From the NCBI GenBank assembly GCA_041392845.1, contig JAWKLG010000020.1, positions 1-64,000 of the forward strand: 64,000 bases of DNA, read 5' to 3'. This DNA is from JAGQWW01 sp041392845 (GTDB taxonomy: Bacteria; Bacteroidota; Bacteroidia; Chitinophagales; Saprospiraceae). Shown here one piece after another: positions 44,863-53,671 of the stretch (position 1 is the first letter of the stretch; every line of letters begins with the position of its first letter). Made by a program: the position numbers and the translations under genes. The notes under the pieces were generated by a model, which had not been told where the DNA came from, did no database searches, and saw only the letters and a program-made list of their open reading frames with translations.

Positions 44863-45506
44863 GCAGGAATTAGTCTTTCTTTCATAACTGATCGGATCAT
44901 TTCATGTCCGCCATCATAAGGTATGACTTGAAAGTCCAAGTGCTGTTCTTTAATGAAGTTCAGGTGCCAATTGATTCGATCTTCGTTTAAAAAGATGTCT
45001 TCATTTCCAAAGGCCCATTTCAGGTCCAATTGATTAAAATATTCCTTATGAGGGGTATAAACTAAATCCTCAGGAAGCAAGCCACCATATAAGACGATTC
45101 CATCCACTTTCGGAAATTTCTTCATCACCCATCTCATGATAGTTGCACATCCCTGAGAGAATCCAAATAAGATAATCTTGCATTCAGGCTTGGCCATTCC
45201 TTTAAAATGATCAAGTATTTTTGAAAGATATTCTGAGTAGTCATCTATTTCAACAAGACGGTCTTCTTTGGTCATCCATGATGCTCCTACATCGCCATAA
45301 AATCCTTTGGTATAATATCGTGATAATCCTTCAGGTGCAACGACCAAATATTTTTCTTCTGAAAGGAAGTCAAACTTTCGAAGAAAGTACTTTGCAAGTT
45401 GTCCGTAGCCGTGAAAAGCAATTATAAGACAGCTTGCACTTCCATCTTTTGAACCACGTGTAAAAACATGGGCAGTTTTTTCTACTTTTATTTGATGGTG
45501 TTCCAT
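44859..45506 (-). CDS. Alpha/beta-hydrolase (carboxylesterase/phospholipase-like)
   Basis: 215 residues, cytoplasmic, no signal peptide. The nucleophile elbow is GFSQGCA with Ser120 or so, preceded by SCLIIAFHGYGQ (oxyanion region), and the catalytic His is in GGHEMIRS near the end. This is the pattern of small carboxylesterases related to the phospholipase/thioesterase family. Substrate unknown. Its stop codon overlaps the stop of the convergent PurF-like gene (CTAG at 44859-44862). It is divergent from gmhA. Confidence 0.82.
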   Translation of the reverse strand: MEHHQIKVEKTAHVFTRGSKDGSASCLIIAFHGYGQLAKYFLRKFDFLSEEKYLVVAPEGLSRYYTKGFYGDVGASWMTKEDRLVEIDDYSEYLSKILDHFKGMAKPECKIILFGFSQGCATIMRWVMKKFPKVDGIVLYGGLLPEDLVYTPHKEYFNQLDLKWAFGNEDIFLNEDRINWHLNFIKEQHLDFQVIPYDGGHEMIRSVMKERLIPA

Positions 45507-45585
45507 AATACTTTGACCAAAAAGAGATTAAAAAATTGGCTAAATGCCCTGCAATAACAATTTTTGCAGTCTATAAACCAAATGC

Positions 45586-46167
45586 ATGCAAAGTCAAATT
45601 GAAAAAATAATTCAAGAAAGTATTCGGGTAAAAATAAGTTTACTGGACAATTCTGACTTGATTCAGACGCTGGAGCAATTATCGAAGCTTTGTATTCAGC
45701 GGTATATGCAAAAAAAGAAACTTCTTTTTTGCGGGAATGGAGGTTCTGCTGCAGATGCTCAACATATATCCGCAGAATTATCAGGCAGGTTTTATATAGA
45801 CAGGCCGGGATTGTTTGCTGAGGCCTTGCATGTCAATTCATCCTTTGTAACTGCTGTTGCCAACGATTATGGGTTTGATTCCGTTTATTCCAGGATGGTG
45901 GAGGCAGCTGGTGTAGAAGGTGATGTATTATTTGCAATATCAACTTCTGGCAATTCACCCAATATTTTAAATGCTGCCATTAAAGCTAAAGATAAAGGAA
46001 TGACTGTGGTTGGAATGACCGGGGCTTCAGGAGGAAAGCTAAAGGAACATGTTGATTTTCTATTGAATGTTCCTTCAGAAAACACTCCACGCATTCAGGA
46101 AAGCCATATTTTAATGGGACACATCCTTTGTGAATTAATAGAACAAGAATTGTTTGGAAGTAAATAA
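45586..46167 (+). CDS. gmhA: Phosphoheptose isomerase
   Basis: 193 residues with a SIS domain. The typical segments are LFCGNGGSAADAQHISAELSG, SFVTAVANDYGFDSVYSRMV and ISTSGNSPNILNAA. It converts sedoheptulose 7-phosphate to D-glycero-D-manno-heptose 7-phosphate, the first step toward LPS core or surface-glycan heptose. No other heptose gene lies in the window. Length and motifs agree with GmhA rather than with glucosamine-type SIS proteins. Confidence 0.92.
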   Translation: MQSQIEKIIQESIRVKISLLDNSDLIQTLEQLSKLCIQRYMQKKKLLFCGNGGSAADAQHISAELSGRFYIDRPGLFAEALHVNSSFVTAVANDYGFDSVYSRMVEAAGVEGDVLFAISTSGNSPNILNAAIKAKDKGMTVVGMTGASGGKLKEHVDFLLNVPSENTPRIQESHILMGHILCELIEQELFGSK

Positions 46168-46219
46168 TCAATCAATCACTATCATATAACAGCTCGAATA
46201 AGTTCCTGATTGTCTAAAG

Positions 46220-46288
46220 GTTACGCTATTCGCCATTCGAAGTTCGCTTTTCGTTTTTTAAAGGCCTCGTAAATCGTAAACCGTAAAT
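46220..46288. repeat. Degenerate 7-base tandem repeats, two sets
   Basis: Set one at 46220-46254 has five heptamers (GTTACGC, TATTCGC, CATTCGA, AGTTCGC, TTTTCGT). Set two at 46268-46288 has three near-identical heptamers (CGTAAAT, CGTAAAC, CGTAAAT). They lie between the convergent gmhA and T9SS cargo genes. Similar heptamer tracts are remembered from intergenic regions of Bacteroidota; function unknown. Confidence 0.55.
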
Positions 46289-46353
46289 TCCACAAATACC
46301 AGTTGGAAAGCTCCTCCAACCTGTTATTCTACTTGTAATATGGGAAATTCCCA

Positions 46354-48222
46354 TCAAGGAACTAAAAGCTTTTCTGTTTTAACAGTGCGGTCAGAATGGA
46401 TTACTTTAAGAAAATACACTCCTCTGGAATATAAGTCTCCATTCAATTTTAAAGGTTGATTCTTAAGGAGACCTTTTTCAAACGATTCCAACAGTTTTCC
46501 ATTTACATCCACTATTTGAATCCTGTTTATTTCTTTTTGGCTAACCACATTTAGAATCAAATTATTTCTGGAAACAGGATTAGGGAAAACGGCTATTTCT
46601 GATTTTTCAATCGAAAGATCCCTGGAGGAGGTAATAAAATTTTCTAAAGTAAATCGATAGGTAGGATATCCATTTTGTGTTCCTGTTCCTTCAAATACCT
46701 TAAAAGAATTATCTGCTCTCAGTTTTACAATGAGATCATTGGGAATTAAACCCTCCGCATAAGAAAGAAAAGAACTGTTTTCTGTCAAATTAGGGAAACC
46801 ACACCAGGTGATATTTCTTATCAATCTAGCTTTTAAAAGAGGATTCGTAGATATTTCAGGATCTAAAAGCTTCCTTGCTTCTTCTCCTTCATCATATTCC
46901 GTTTTTAAAATGTAGATATAATGCTGCCCTCCTGCAAAATGTTCTAAAAAATTAGGCCCTATAACAGGACTAAGGTTTAATTCTTTAACTCCATTTGGGT
47001 TCCACATCATATCAGCTGTGCCGAAAGGATTTGCATTATTAAGACTATCACAATTGTCAATAAAATATCCTAGAGAATTCAATCCACAATGATACATTGT
47101 TGCTTCCCCAAAGACAATATTTAATCTTTTCCCGGTTTCTACATCCACCGCATAACCCGGAAACCAGCCCATACCTTTTCCATCTACCACAGGATCAGGT
47201 AATCCGTCTCCATCTAAATCTTCTTTACCAACAGATAATGCATCGCGGGTATCAAATTTTTCACGACCATCGATGGTTTCAACACCATAAGTCCCAATTA
47301 AATCACCTGAAGATGTTTCAATCACAGGACATCTGGTCCATTTGGTTTTGTCTTTAGTAAATACCAGGTCAACATTATTTATATCCTCCATTTTCATTTG
47401 TTGCCTTGCCAGTTGTCCATTTTCAAGCCATGCCGGTGTAATATATCTGGATTGAACAGAAAAATTTGGCCGAATGTCTAATGCATAATAAGGGAAAAAG
47501 TAGCCTGGTCCTACATCCGAAAATGCATTGGTAGGATCAAAAATATTGTCTATTCCTCCGCTTGAATTGGTAAGAAAATTAAATGGTGCCTGATTGGTAT
47601 CGTGCTGCCCGGTTAACCATTTTGGACCGGTTGGATTTAAATAAACTTCTTCAAAACCGATGATTCCATTATCCGGGTCGCCATTGAAATTGGCATTATT
47701 GCCAGGTTCTTTTCCTTGTACAATAGCAATAGAAATACCAAGTGATGCAATTTCCTGTTCCTGAAAAGTACTGATATCACTGTTTGAAAAATACACCTCG
47801 GTAGGATTGTTTACATTAACCAACTTCCAGTTAATTGGAGGAGTCAAAACAGTATCTGAATTATCTGAATCAGTTAAGATCAGCTCAAAGGTCTTTTTTT
47901 CAATTAGGGCTGGATCGGTGACCCTTACTTTGATCGGAGCCCTGCTTCCAATGTATTCTATCGAACCGTCAAAATTACCCTGCATAATTTTCTCTCTGGT
48001 TTGAGCAGTCATATCCAAAAAATTGGATCCGGCTCCTACCCCATCGATACGGATGATGTTTACCACATCACCTGGTTGTGGAAGGGTGTCTGGGCTTGTA
48101 TTCCTATAATTTCCGTCAATATTGATTCCTGAAAGAGTGGCAAAGGAAAAAATGGAAATAATAAATATTAATAAAAATGCCTTTGCATTCAGGGTTGAGC
48201 TGCATTGAATTAGTAAAGTCAT
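46354..48222 (-). CDS. T9SS-secreted protein, tandem family B (second copy)
   Basis: 622 residues from the ATG at 48222, which opens a signal sequence and clears the previous stop; an upstream ATG at 48276 overlaps the neighbouring gene. After the signal comes a family B domain: NIIRIDGVGAGSNFLDM, NFDGSIEYIGSRAPIKV, LVFTKDKTKWTRCPVIETS, EDLDGDGLPD and GMGWFPGYAVDVETGKRLN. It ends with a type A sorting domain (VFPNPVSRNNLILNV). The protein is expected on the cell surface. It is the last gene of a five-gene cargo operon and is a clear paralogue of the preceding gene. Function not known. Confidence 0.82.
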   Translation of the reverse strand: MTLLIQCSSTLNAKAFLLIFIISIFSFATLSGINIDGNYRNTSPDTLPQPGDVVNIIRIDGVGAGSNFLDMTAQTREKIMQGNFDGSIEYIGSRAPIKVRVTDPALIEKKTFELILTDSDNSDTVLTPPINWKLVNVNNPTEVYFSNSDISTFQEQEIASLGISIAIVQGKEPGNNANFNGDPDNGIIGFEEVYLNPTGPKWLTGQHDTNQAPFNFLTNSSGGIDNIFDPTNAFSDVGPGYFFPYYALDIRPNFSVQSRYITPAWLENGQLARQQMKMEDINNVDLVFTKDKTKWTRCPVIETSSGDLIGTYGVETIDGREKFDTRDALSVGKEDLDGDGLPDPVVDGKGMGWFPGYAVDVETGKRLNIVFGEATMYHCGLNSLGYFIDNCDSLNNANPFGTADMMWNPNGVKELNLSPVIGPNFLEHFAGGQHYIYILKTEYDEGEEARKLLDPEISTNPLLKARLIRNITWCGFPNLTENSSFLSYAEGLIPNDLIVKLRADNSFKVFEGTGTQNGYPTYRFTLENFITSSRDLSIEKSEIAVFPNPVSRNNLILNVVSQKEINRIQIVDVNGKLLESFEKGLLKNQPLKLNGDLYSRGVYFLKVIHSDRTVKTEKLLVP

Positions 48223-48262
48223 AGTTGTATTTTTTAAAATATAAAGTAAAAGCAGGTACACT

Positions 48263-50101
48263 TTAGTATACCACAAACCTCATACCTTTCGGAGCAAAAT
48301 TTTTATGTTTCAAAACCAACAAATACGTTCCTTCAGGATAATTATTTTTTAATAAAAAGCTCTTGCTTTCCTGGCCTTCAGGATTAAGTTTTTCCTTCAG
48401 CCTACCATTGATATCCCGAATTTCGATTTCAGCATCTAGTGGAATATTTTCCAGGAAAATGACAGGATTTTCTTTAGACACCGGATTTGGGAATACTTTA
48501 ATTCGACTGGCCCAATCTGGATCCTTTTTGGTAGCGGAGATAAAATTATTTAAAGTAAATCGATACGTTGGTCTACCGCCATTTATACCTGTGGCTATAT
48601 TATAATCAAAGGGATTATCAGCTCTCAATTTTATAATAAGGTCGTTTGGAATTAGCCCATCTGCATAAGAAAGCAAGGATGTACCAGCAGAAACAATTGG
48701 AAATCCACACCAGGTGATATCACGTAAAGCCCTAACCCTCAATAAGGGACTTGCTGTTTCTTCCGGATCTATATATTGTCTCAACCATTGACCTTCGTCA
48801 TAAGTAGTTTTTAAAATATAAATAAAATGTTGCCCTCCCATGATATACCTCCAAAAAGGAGAAGCCGTTGAATCATTATCAGGATCAGGAAGCATTTTTG
48901 AACTGGTTGGATTCCACATCATATCAGCACCGGTAAGTGGCTCGTCCTGAAAAGTATTTTCACAGTCAGGCCATAAGGACTGGATTAGTGGCTCATCATA
49001 ATTGTAAACGGATGCCTCACCGAACATAATATTCAATCGATTGCCGGTTTCTATATCTATTGCATAACCGGGAAACCAAGCCATTCCTTTCCCATCACCA
49101 TCAATATCGGCCAAGCCATCTCCGTCCAAATCTTCCTTTCCAACAGAAAGGGCATCTCTTATTAAGAATTTAAACCGATTCCCTTCTGATGTGAAACCCA
49201 ATTGGGTAAGATCTTCAGTAGTAGTTTCTGTCACCGGACATCTGGTCCACAATGATTTGTCTTTTGTAAAAACAAGGTCAACGTTATTGAGATCTTTATT
49301 CCGCAAAAAGTTCCTGGTTAATCCGGCATTAGTACCAAAATCCATAGGTGATATTCTAAAATAGTTTTGACCTAAATCTCTATGGTTCAATGCATATAAG
49401 GGAAAGAAATAGCCGGGTCCGATATTTGAATATGCTTGTGTGGGGTCTAAATAGTAGTCCTCTCCTCCCGGGCTATTATCAATCATATTAAAAAGTCCAT
49501 AAGCTTCATCGTTTTGACCTGAAAGCCATTTTGGACCTGCAGGGTTGGAATAAACTTCCTCATAACCAAGTATACCATTTTTAGAATCACCCATGAAATC
49601 TTCATTGTTTCCGGGCTCCAATCCTTGTACTATGGAAATTGAAATGCCTAATTCCGGTATTTCCTGTTCATTGAAAACACTGATGTTTTGATTTGAATAA
49701 TAGATTTCAGATGGATTGTTTACATTCTTTAAAATCCAGGAAATAGGTTCCTCTAATCGTGCATCAGAATCGTCTTCATCGTGTAACTCAAGATCAAAGG
49801 TCTTATTCTGGATTTTTGCCGGGTCTGTTACTTTAACTTTAATGGGGGCTCTGCTACCAATATATTCAATTGATCCATCAAAATTACCTTGTAAGATATT
49901 TTCTCTGGTAGAGGCAGTCATGTCTAAAAATTTAGACCCTGCTCCTACCCCATCCATTCGAAAAATATTTACCACTTCGCCAATTTCAGGAAGGGAATCT
50001 AAGGATGACTTTTCGATCCTATTTAAAGCCAACATTTCAAAGTCTAAAAAAGAAAGGCTGAAAAAAACAAAAAGGGAAATAGTGTGTATTTGGTATTTCA
50101 T
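48263..50101 (-). CDS. T9SS-secreted protein, tandem family B (first copy)
   Basis: 612 residues with a signal peptide (MKYQIHTISLFVFFSLSFLD). It aligns along its length with the next gene: VNIFRMDGVGAGSKFLDM, NFDGSIEYIGSRAPIKV, NVDLVFTKDKSLWTRCPV, EDLDGDGLADIDGDG and GMAWFPGYAIDIETGNRLN. DLDGDGLAD looks like a calcium-binding loop. The C-terminus is a type A sorting domain (VFPNPVSKENPVIFL). It begins 10 bases after the preceding family A gene ends, so the operon links families A and B. Confidence 0.82.
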   Translation of the reverse strand: MKYQIHTISLFVFFSLSFLDFEMLALNRIEKSSLDSLPEIGEVVNIFRMDGVGAGSKFLDMTASTRENILQGNFDGSIEYIGSRAPIKVKVTDPAKIQNKTFDLELHDEDDSDARLEEPISWILKNVNNPSEIYYSNQNISVFNEQEIPELGISISIVQGLEPGNNEDFMGDSKNGILGYEEVYSNPAGPKWLSGQNDEAYGLFNMIDNSPGGEDYYLDPTQAYSNIGPGYFFPLYALNHRDLGQNYFRISPMDFGTNAGLTRNFLRNKDLNNVDLVFTKDKSLWTRCPVTETTTEDLTQLGFTSEGNRFKFLIRDALSVGKEDLDGDGLADIDGDGKGMAWFPGYAIDIETGNRLNIMFGEASVYNYDEPLIQSLWPDCENTFQDEPLTGADMMWNPTSSKMLPDPDNDSTASPFWRYIMGGQHFIYILKTTYDEGQWLRQYIDPEETASPLLRVRALRDITWCGFPIVSAGTSLLSYADGLIPNDLIIKLRADNPFDYNIATGINGGRPTYRFTLNNFISATKKDPDWASRIKVFPNPVSKENPVIFLENIPLDAEIEIRDINGRLKEKLNPEGQESKSFLLKNNYPEGTYLLVLKHKNFAPKGMRFVVY

Positions 50102-50111
50102 AACTGGATAT

Positions 50112-51827
50112 TTAAATAACTATTAGTTTTAAAAATTGGTAGTCAAAGCTTGGGCTTACTATTTTTATTACATAAAGTCCATTCTTAGGAAAAATACCTG
50201 AAGGAATTAATTGTAGCGATGAATTTCCGATAGAATTAATTTTCCAGACTTCTCTACCGTCCAAATCATAAATTTCTATTCGGGATTTAGGAGGTAAATT
50301 TTTGAATTTTAAATTTCCTCCTGACAGTTGAACGGGATTGGGAAAAACTTCCACCTGAGCCTTCTCTTCTCGATTTTCTTCTGACAACAAGAGTGGTTCA
50401 AAACCCGAGTCAAACAAATCCTGGATTTCATCCGATACTTCAAGGAGTCCGGAAGTGCCTGGACATGGATATTCTACATCCCCATTATAAAGTGTTGCAA
50501 AATGGATTTCAGCATATTCCATGGGATCCAAATAAATATCTCCGGTAGATTGAATTGTTCTTCTAACAATTGGAATTTTATTTTCCAAACACATGCTCCA
50601 ACAGTTTAAAGTATCCGTGCAATCCGGAGAACTGGGATAAGCAAAGCTTGAATAAGTTCCATTATTTTCCATAGGGTATCCTCCCCTGTTTAGGCCGTTC
50701 AGATAATTATAAAATTCGATTGCTGTTTGTGGATCGGTTATGGCTGGCGGAGGATTGCCAACAGATGGATTTTCGATATAAGTAAAAGACTCCATCGGTC
50801 TTTGGGTATAATTTCCATTCGAGAGATTGACACCCAAAAAATCTATACCAAGCATAGGCAGAGTATCCTTATTTGGTGAAAATGGAGGACAGGGGATTCC
50901 TATGTCCGGAAGGTAATAAAATGCGATACTTTGGGTAGAATCGCACCCTGACATTGTTTGATGATAACAATTGATTTCAGGATCAATCCAAAGGCCAAAC
51001 CGAAATTTTTCAAGCCTCTCTCCTGATTTATTGATCACCTTATACCTGTAAAATTGAGAATAGTCAAGGTATCCTGGTTCATTGAAAGCATAGGCTATTG
51101 CATGAACTTCAGCACCAATTGCGTCCCCCTGGCTTTCAGTATGATTTCCACCTACATCATTGAAAACCCAAAAAACCATTTCATCTGGAACCAAAGGTTC
51201 TCCACTTTTTTGAATGATAGCAGGATAGTCCCCTTTTGCAGGCTCATAAATACCATTTCCATTTTTATCAAAGAAATCTGTAAAAGGACCTCCCTCCATA
51301 GGAAAGCCATTAGAATTTTCAAAATAAGGATTCCCTTTTGCCGGCCAGGCTTTTATGGATTCCGGAATTAAATATTCAGGATAATGGAGGTTGAAAAGAT
51401 TGAATTGAAATGCCTGGTTCCTGTGTATTTCAATTTCAGATTTCTTTACAGTAAAAAAACGGTCCCAATTTTCACATCGTTCCTTCATGGTACTTTCCAT
51501 AACTACAGGTCCGGACCAATAGTCATTATTTCCGGCAGAAGCACCATAAGTGCTTGCAGCAATTCTTAAATCGCCTCCAGGATCAAATCCCCCCATCCAA
51601 ATGCCACCATAAAGGAAACTTTTTATATTACTTGAATATCCATTCTTAGGAACAAGGAAATACAGAGAATCCCAATAACCCCACAATGATGCTCCATTGT
51701 CAAATCCTGAGCTAACCTGATTGACATCAAGGGTATAAGTAGCTGAAGGTAATTCGCAATCTTGTGAGAAGCCCGTAGGAGACAGACTTGAAATAAAAAG
51801 CAGTATTAGTGATGTTTTAAGTTTCAT
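50112..51827 (-). CDS. T9SS-secreted protein, tandem family A (third copy, divergent)
   Basis: 571 residues with a signal peptide (MKLKTSLILLFISSLSPTGFSQ). It has the family A plan: GGIWMGGFDPGGDLRIAAST, NWDRFFTVKKSEIEIH, AWPAKGNPYFE, FFDKNGNGIYEPAKGDYPA and FWVFNDVGGNHTESQGD. DKNGNGIYE has EF-hand-like spacing for calcium. The sorting domain begins VEVFPNPVQLSGG. It is the most diverged of the three family A copies and lacks the GGSLWW block at the start of the others. Function not known. Confidence 0.82.
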   Translation of the reverse strand: MKLKTSLILLFISSLSPTGFSQDCELPSATYTLDVNQVSSGFDNGASLWGYWDSLYFLVPKNGYSSNIKSFLYGGIWMGGFDPGGDLRIAASTYGASAGNNDYWSGPVVMESTMKERCENWDRFFTVKKSEIEIHRNQAFQFNLFNLHYPEYLIPESIKAWPAKGNPYFENSNGFPMEGGPFTDFFDKNGNGIYEPAKGDYPAIIQKSGEPLVPDEMVFWVFNDVGGNHTESQGDAIGAEVHAIAYAFNEPGYLDYSQFYRYKVINKSGERLEKFRFGLWIDPEINCYHQTMSGCDSTQSIAFYYLPDIGIPCPPFSPNKDTLPMLGIDFLGVNLSNGNYTQRPMESFTYIENPSVGNPPPAITDPQTAIEFYNYLNGLNRGGYPMENNGTYSSFAYPSSPDCTDTLNCWSMCLENKIPIVRRTIQSTGDIYLDPMEYAEIHFATLYNGDVEYPCPGTSGLLEVSDEIQDLFDSGFEPLLLSEENREEKAQVEVFPNPVQLSGGNLKFKNLPPKSRIEIYDLDGREVWKINSIGNSSLQLIPSGIFPKNGLYVIKIVSPSFDYQFLKLIVI

Positions 51828-51892
51828 ATATTTTAGTCTTTTAGTTTAGAATTATGAGCTTTTTCATAGTAGAAGGTCTATTTAGGTTCTGC

Positions 51893-53629
51893 TCAATCTA
51901 TAAAAACCAATTTTCGAGTTTCCAACAAATTTTGATTCCTTCTGATTTGTAAAAAATAAATTCCAGGCTGAAATTCTTTATCCTTCAGATCTACTTGAAT
52001 CTTTTCACTCTGTTTGGATAACGCTTTAAAAACTAACCTGCCTTGTAGATCTGTAATAATGATTTCATCGGCCTGATTCATTCCTTCAATATTTAAAATT
52101 TGACCATTAGATATTGGGTTGGGATAAATATTGAAATTCCTACTTATCAAATCTGGTTTTGAATCAGATGACAGACCGTCAAAACAATTATCATAAGCTC
52201 CTTGAATCTGGTCATCAGCACTAAAAAACCTGTCCAGGTTCGGACAAGGATATTTCATGTTTCCAGCAAAGACTGTTGCAAAATATACCGATACTTCATC
52301 TCCAATCTCCATGTCAAATGCTCCCGTAGATTGAACTGTTCGTCTGTCTCGAGGCCCCGGATCATAATTACACATATTGTAGCAATCGTTCAAATCATCA
52401 CAATTTGGTGGATCAGGAAAAGCAAACTGAATAGAATCTCCTCTGTGGTTGATAAGGTATCGACCCCCTCCACCCATCAATCTAAAATGTTCTGCCGGGG
52501 TTTGAGGATCTAAAGTACCGGGAACAGGGTTCCCAACTGAAGAATTATCATAATACGTGAAATAATCCATTGGCCTAACATAGGTACCCTGACTTGAATG
52601 TTGAACACCCAAAATATCTACTCCCACTACCGGAATTTCTTCTCCAAAAGAGTTTACCCCTCCAGGACAAGTTGGACCATCCAGTTCATCTTCATTGTAA
52701 GAATACATTAATGCTCTGCTGGTATCACACCCTATATAATCATCGGTGTAACAACCCAAATCAGGATCAACCCATAATCCGAATCTGGCAGATTGAAACT
52801 TTTCTCCAGACTTATTAACCATCCTGTATTTATAAAATTGAGAAGAATCAATTGCACCACTGCCTTTAAAAGCAAAAGCTGTTGCATGGATTTCAAGCCC
52901 GATCACATCACCTCGACTTTCTGTATGGATGTTTCCGACATCGTTGAAAACCCAATAAACCATTTCGTCAGCTATTACAGGAACATTACAACCAGTATAA
53001 ACTACAGGATAATCACCTTGCAATGGTTCATAAATTCCATTTTCATTTGCATCAAAAAATTCAGTGAAGCTTGAATTATCAGTTGGCAATGCAAAATGGT
53101 TCATCTCTTCAAAATAAGGATTGCCATTTGCCGGCCAGCTTTTGATTTTATCAGGAATCAAATCCTTAGTATAGTTAAGATTTCCTGCCGCTGCTTTTTG
53201 CAAATTGATTTTGTGCAAGTCAATATCAGCCTGGGTGCAGTGGAAAAATCTGTCCCAAAGCGCACAAGTGAAGCCATCAGTAGATCCGTTGGTATTAACG
53301 GGTCCTGCGTAATAATCACTGTTGCCCTGACTATAACCATAAGTCGATGCAGCAATTTTTACATTGCCTCCCGGATCAAATCCACCTATCCAAATCCCTC
53401 CTGCAAAAAAGGAATGTACATCAAATTGAGGGTTGGAATTTTTAGGGACTGCAAATCTGGCATCGTTTCCATTCCACCATAAACTTCCACCCTGAACCAA
53501 GCCAGCACGAACAGCATTCACACTCAATTCTGATCTTGAAGAGGGAGCATCACAATCTTGAGCCTTAGTATGTATGGCTATCGAAATAAACAGGAGACCT
53601 ATTAGTAGAATGTGTCTAATTGTTTTCAT
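51893..53629 (-). CDS. T9SS-secreted protein, tandem family A (second copy)
   Basis: 578 residues from the ATG at 53629, which opens a good signal peptide (MKTIRHILLIGLLFISIAI); an ATG at 53662 would put charged residues in front. Family A motifs: GGSLWWNGNDARFAVPKNSN, GGIWIGGFDPGGNVKIAAST, LWDRFFHCTQADIDLH, SWPANGNPYFEE, FFDANENGIYEPLQGDYP and YWVFNDVGNIHTESRGD. Multiple cysteines in the central region suggest disulfides. The sorting domain begins IYPNPISNG. It is closest to the copy at 53672. Confidence 0.83.
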   Translation of the reverse strand: MKTIRHILLIGLLFISIAIHTKAQDCDAPSSRSELSVNAVRAGLVQGGSLWWNGNDARFAVPKNSNPQFDVHSFFAGGIWIGGFDPGGNVKIAASTYGYSQGNSDYYAGPVNTNGSTDGFTCALWDRFFHCTQADIDLHKINLQKAAAGNLNYTKDLIPDKIKSWPANGNPYFEEMNHFALPTDNSSFTEFFDANENGIYEPLQGDYPVVYTGCNVPVIADEMVYWVFNDVGNIHTESRGDVIGLEIHATAFAFKGSGAIDSSQFYKYRMVNKSGEKFQSARFGLWVDPDLGCYTDDYIGCDTSRALMYSYNEDELDGPTCPGGVNSFGEEIPVVGVDILGVQHSSQGTYVRPMDYFTYYDNSSVGNPVPGTLDPQTPAEHFRLMGGGGRYLINHRGDSIQFAFPDPPNCDDLNDCYNMCNYDPGPRDRRTVQSTGAFDMEIGDEVSVYFATVFAGNMKYPCPNLDRFFSADDQIQGAYDNCFDGLSSDSKPDLISRNFNIYPNPISNGQILNIEGMNQADEIIITDLQGRLVFKALSKQSEKIQVDLKDKEFQPGIYFLQIRRNQNLLETRKLVFID

Positions 53630-53671
53630 TTGATTTAGTTTACGGTTTTCAAAAATGATCATCCTGGTAGA

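Noticed and set aside
48223..48276. Upstream ATG at 48276 for the last T9SS gene
   Set aside because: It overlaps the preceding gene and adds a second hydrophobic stretch; the ATG at 48222 opens a normal signal sequence.
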